Source: JADJEK01 sp052034255
GTDB taxonomy: Bacteria; Planctomycetota; B15-G4; JADJEK01
Reading direction: 5' to 3'
Assembly: GCA_052034255.1 (NCBI GenBank)
Contig: JBPOIU010000118.1
Coordinates: forward strand, 1 to 11,172
Length of the DNA stretch: 11,172 nucleotides
The notes below the pieces were generated by a model. It saw nothing but the letters and a program-made list of their open reading frames with translations. It ran no database searches and was not told where the DNA came from. This document shows, piece after piece, positions 8,229-11,172 of this stretch. The position numbers were made by a program, and so were the translations under genes. Each line of letters begins with the position of its first letter. Within the stretch, counting starts at the first letter, position 1.

Positions 8229-8460
8229 CGGGAGAGAGGGGGGCCGCGCGGGGGTGCGGACACCATCAAAACCTCGCGGAGCGCGCGGTCGATGCATCGG
8301 ATCTCAGAAAGGTAGCGCCGCGATGCGAACCCAGCCGCGCCGAGCGCCCGGTTCGCTTGCGGGCGGCGGCGTCCGGTAATCCCCTTCATCGCGTATTCAC
8401 AAAGACTTACGACCTCGTTGCCACGCACGAGGGCCGCAGAATGATCCCAAAGATCCACGA

Positions 8461-8486
8461 GCATCACGCCATCATGATGCTATGAT
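8461..8486 (+). promoter_or_regulatory. Candidate operator: nested ATCAT/ATGAT palindromes
   Basis: Three overlapping symmetric arrangements are present: GCATCA-N8-TGATGC (8461-8466/8475-8480), the perfect palindrome CATCATGATG (8470-8479), and ATCAT-N6-ATGAT (8471-8475/8482-8486). AT-rich dyads of this kind are typical ArsR-family binding sites. They overlap the -10 box of the ArsR-type gene that begins at 8496, so autorepression is the natural reading. Operator function is inferred. Confidence 0.5.
8481..8486 (+). promoter_or_regulatory. -10 box TATGAT of a nearly leaderless promoter
   Basis: TATGAT matches TATAAT at five of six positions and ends only 9 nt before the ATG at 8496. The predicted transcript start would lie within a few bases of that ATG. 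The -35 position (around 8457-8463) has no good TTGACA match, which suits an activated or weak promoter. No Shine-Dalgarno sequence precedes the ATG. Confidence 0.4.
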
Positions 8487-8495
8487 CTGCGCGCC

Positions 8496-9479
8496 ATGCC
8501 GACCGCCGACGTCACCCTGAACGACGTGCTGAAGCTCCTCGCGGAGCCCGTGCGTCTGCGCGTCCTCGCGCTGCTCGAGCGCGCGGAGCTTTCCGTCGGC
8601 GAACTCGCGCAAGCACTCGGCATGGCGCAATCGCGCGTCAGCAACCACCTTCGTCTGCTGCGCGACGCCGACCTGCTGCTCGAGCGTCACGTCGGTGCGT
8701 CGACGTTCTTGCGCGTTTCCGACGCCCGCGACGGCGATGCGTCGAGCCACCACCGCATCTGGGCCGCGCTGAAGTCCGAGCTCGCGCAATCGCCCGAGCA
8801 CGCGGCCGACCTCGCGCGCCTCGAGCGCGTGCTCGCCGCGCGACGCACGAAGGACGGCGACTTCTTCGATCGCGTCGCGACCGAGTGGGACAAGATCGCC
8901 GGCGACTTCGCGACCGGCGAAGCGCGGCAGCGCCTGCTCTCGCATTTGTTGCCGCGCGAGTTCGTCGTCGCCGATCTCGGCTGCGGCACCGGCTACATCG
9001 CCGACGCGCTGCTCGGTCAATGCTCGAAGCTGATCTGCGTCGATCGTTCCGAAGCGATGCTCGAGCAAGCGTCGAAGCGACTCACGCGCGCCGGGCACAC
9101 CGCGCTCGAGATGCGCCGCGGTGAACTCGACGCGTTGCCGCTCGCCGATGGCGAAGTCGACGGCGTGCTGTGCGGCATGGTGCTCCACCACCTCCCGAAC
9201 CCCGACGCCGCCGTGCGCGAGATGCATCGCGTGTTGAAGCCGGGTGGTGCGGCGGCCGTGCTCGAACTCGCTCCGCACAAAGAGGGCTGGATGCGCGAAG
9301 CACTCGGCGACCGGCATCTCGGCCTCGAGGCGAAGGACGTGCTCGCCGCGTTCTCGCGCGCCGGCTTCGTCGACGTCGTGCTCGACCCCCTCAGCGATCA
9401 ATACTGCCCGCGCACTCAGGCCGGCGACGAGTGCTCACTCGCGCTGTTCATCGTGCGTGGGCGCAAGAAGTCCCCGTAA
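8496..9479 (+). CDS. ArsR-family HTH regulator fused to a class I SAM methyltransferase domain (SahR-like)
   Basis: The protein is 327 aa. Residues 8-80 are a winged HTH: LLAEPVRLRVLALL, then recognition helix MAQSRVSNHLRLLRDADLL (43-61), then a short wing. The ArsR metal motif ELCVCD is replaced by ELSVGEL (31-37), so metal sensing is unlikely. Residues about 120-260 form a Rossmann methyltransferase domain with motif I VADLGCGTG (158-166), acidic Asp183 in CVDRSEAM, HHLPNP (231-236) and LKPGG (247-251). The SAM/SAH pocket looks intact. A HTH fused to a SAM/SAH-binding domain, 52 nt upstream of ahcY, matches the SahR type, where SAH relieves repression of SAM-cycle genes. The SahR-like role is inferred from architecture and neighbourhood. 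True methyltransferase activity, as in ubiE-like relatives, cannot be excluded. The ATG at 8496 has no Shine-Dalgarno sequence but places the HTH normally. Confidence 0.85.
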   Translation: MPTADVTLNDVLKLLAEPVRLRVLALLERAELSVGELAQALGMAQSRVSNHLRLLRDADLLLERHVGASTFLRVSDARDGDASSHHRIWAALKSELAQSPEHAADLARLERVLAARRTKDGDFFDRVATEWDKIAGDFATGEARQRLLSHLLPREFVVADLGCGTGYIADALLGQCSKLICVDRSEAMLEQASKRLTRAGHTALEMRRGELDALPLADGEVDGVLCGMVLHHLPNPDAAVREMHRVLKPGGAAAVLELAPHKEGWMREALGDRHLGLEAKDVLAAFSRAGFVDVVLDPLSDQYCPRTQAGDECSLALFIVRGRKKSP

Positions 9480-9521
9480 ACCGTTCCAGTACCGATTCCG
9501 TTTCAACCAACGAAGGACCGT

Positions 9522-9525
9522 GGAG
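9522..9525 (+). promoter_or_regulatory. Shine-Dalgarno GGAG fixing the ahcY start
   Basis: GGAG lies 6 nt before the ATG at 9532. The same frame runs open upstream to 9244, through the end of the regulator gene in another frame, but those residues do not resemble the family. The ATG at 9532 gives the normal N-terminus. Confidence 0.75.
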
Positions 9526-9531
9526 TTTCCG

Positions 9532-11013
<1,482 letters not shown>

Positions 11014-11081
11014 GCACAGGCGTCGCGTCGATCGACGGGTCCATCCGACCTGGCGCATCGGTGCGGCACCCTGAACGACGA

Positions 11082-11120
11082 ACCCGGCCGGGGGGGGGGG
11101 GTGGGCCCCCCCGGCCGGGT
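11082..11120 (+). terminator. GC-rich hairpin with G12 tract downstream of ahcY
   Basis: Bases 11082-11096 pair perfectly with 11106-11120 (15 bp) around a 9-nt G-rich loop, 68 nt after the ahcY stop. Each arm carries the palindrome CCCGGCCGGG. The left arm runs into twelve consecutive Gs (11090-11101). No U-tract follows. It is a likely terminator or transcript-end stabiliser. The remaining 52 nt to the window end hold no gene I can support. Confidence 0.55.
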
Positions 11121-11172
11121 CCTGGTTCCCAACCGCCCACGCGCCCGCCTTCCGTCGGCGGCATGCGCGGGC

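Larger units (their letters stand above)
8216..8495. other. Divergent intergenic region between FG-GAP gene and regulator/ahcY operon
   Basis: This 280-nt stretch contains no gene I can support. On the FG-GAP side are a G-rich block (8230-8260) and a 10-bp palindrome CGATGCATCG (8290-8299). On the regulator side, from about 8380, the sequence becomes clearly more AT-rich than its surroundings, typical of promoter DNA, and ends in nested ATCAT/ATGAT palindromes and a -10-like TATGAT. I could not place a convincing promoter for the minus-strand gene. Confidence 0.6.

Noticed and set aside
8230..8260. G-quadruplex candidate near the FG-GAP start
   Set aside because: Only three clear G-runs of three or more with short loops are visible, and G-runs are expected in DNA of this composition.
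8216..8467. 84-residue N-terminal extension of the FG-GAP protein
   Set aside because: It is Arg-rich, lies in promoter-like DNA and would bury the signal peptide. The ATG at 8215 has its own AAGGA.
9480..9531. SAH riboswitch in front of ahcY
   Set aside because: The gap is only 52 nt, shows no stable stem or pseudoknot and lacks the conserved core of that riboswitch class. Regulation by the upstream fused protein is more likely.

Overview
This is a GC-rich bacterial window of 11,172 bp holding eight genes and no RNA gene, CRISPR array, insertion sequence or transposase that I can see. Secreted beta-propeller and beta-helix proteins with Sec-type signal peptides, an FG-GAP protein carrying recurring SGATG-type motifs, and the high GC content together suggest a planctomycete-like organism (Planctomycetota) or another deep-branching, GC-rich Gram-negative. 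That placement is an inference from protein style. The window contains no rRNA or other taxonomic marker.

Region 1 (1-6407, all plus strand) has five genes in tandem. First comes the C-terminal part of a hybrid sensor histidine kinase with a receiver domain, cut off by the window start. Next is an exported seven-bladed WD40-type propeller protein. Then come three paralogous exported proteins of 406-412 aa, each with the same N-terminal head, a long right-handed parallel beta-helix ladder and the same short C-terminal tail. The gaps are 81, 90, 65 and 258 nt. Copies 1 and 2 could share a transcript. Copy 3 lies behind a longer spacer containing a 9-bp inverted repeat and a weak sigma-54-like promoter match.

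Region 2 (6408-8215) is a convergent junction with a perfect 23-bp hairpin, a likely bidirectional terminator, followed on the minus strand by an exported protein with seven FG-GAP/DxDxDG calcium-binding repeats.

Region 3 (8216-11172) starts with a divergent 280-bp intergenic region. It continues with a compact two-gene plus-strand operon: an ArsR-type HTH fused to a class I SAM methyltransferase domain, then ahcY (S-adenosylhomocysteine hydrolase). The fused regulator lacks the usual ArsR metal ligands and sits directly in front of the SAH-clearing enzyme, so it resembles the SahR group of SAM-cycle regulators. AT-rich palindromes overlap its apparent -10 box, and the gene has no Shine-Dalgarno sequence, consistent with an autoregulated, nearly leaderless transcript. 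A GC hairpin with a 12-base G tract follows ahcY.

The two most useful observations are the likely SAH-responsive regulator/ahcY operon with its candidate operator, and the cluster of three secreted beta-helix paralogs with conserved ends and diverged ladders. I found no clear evidence of a wholly new system.
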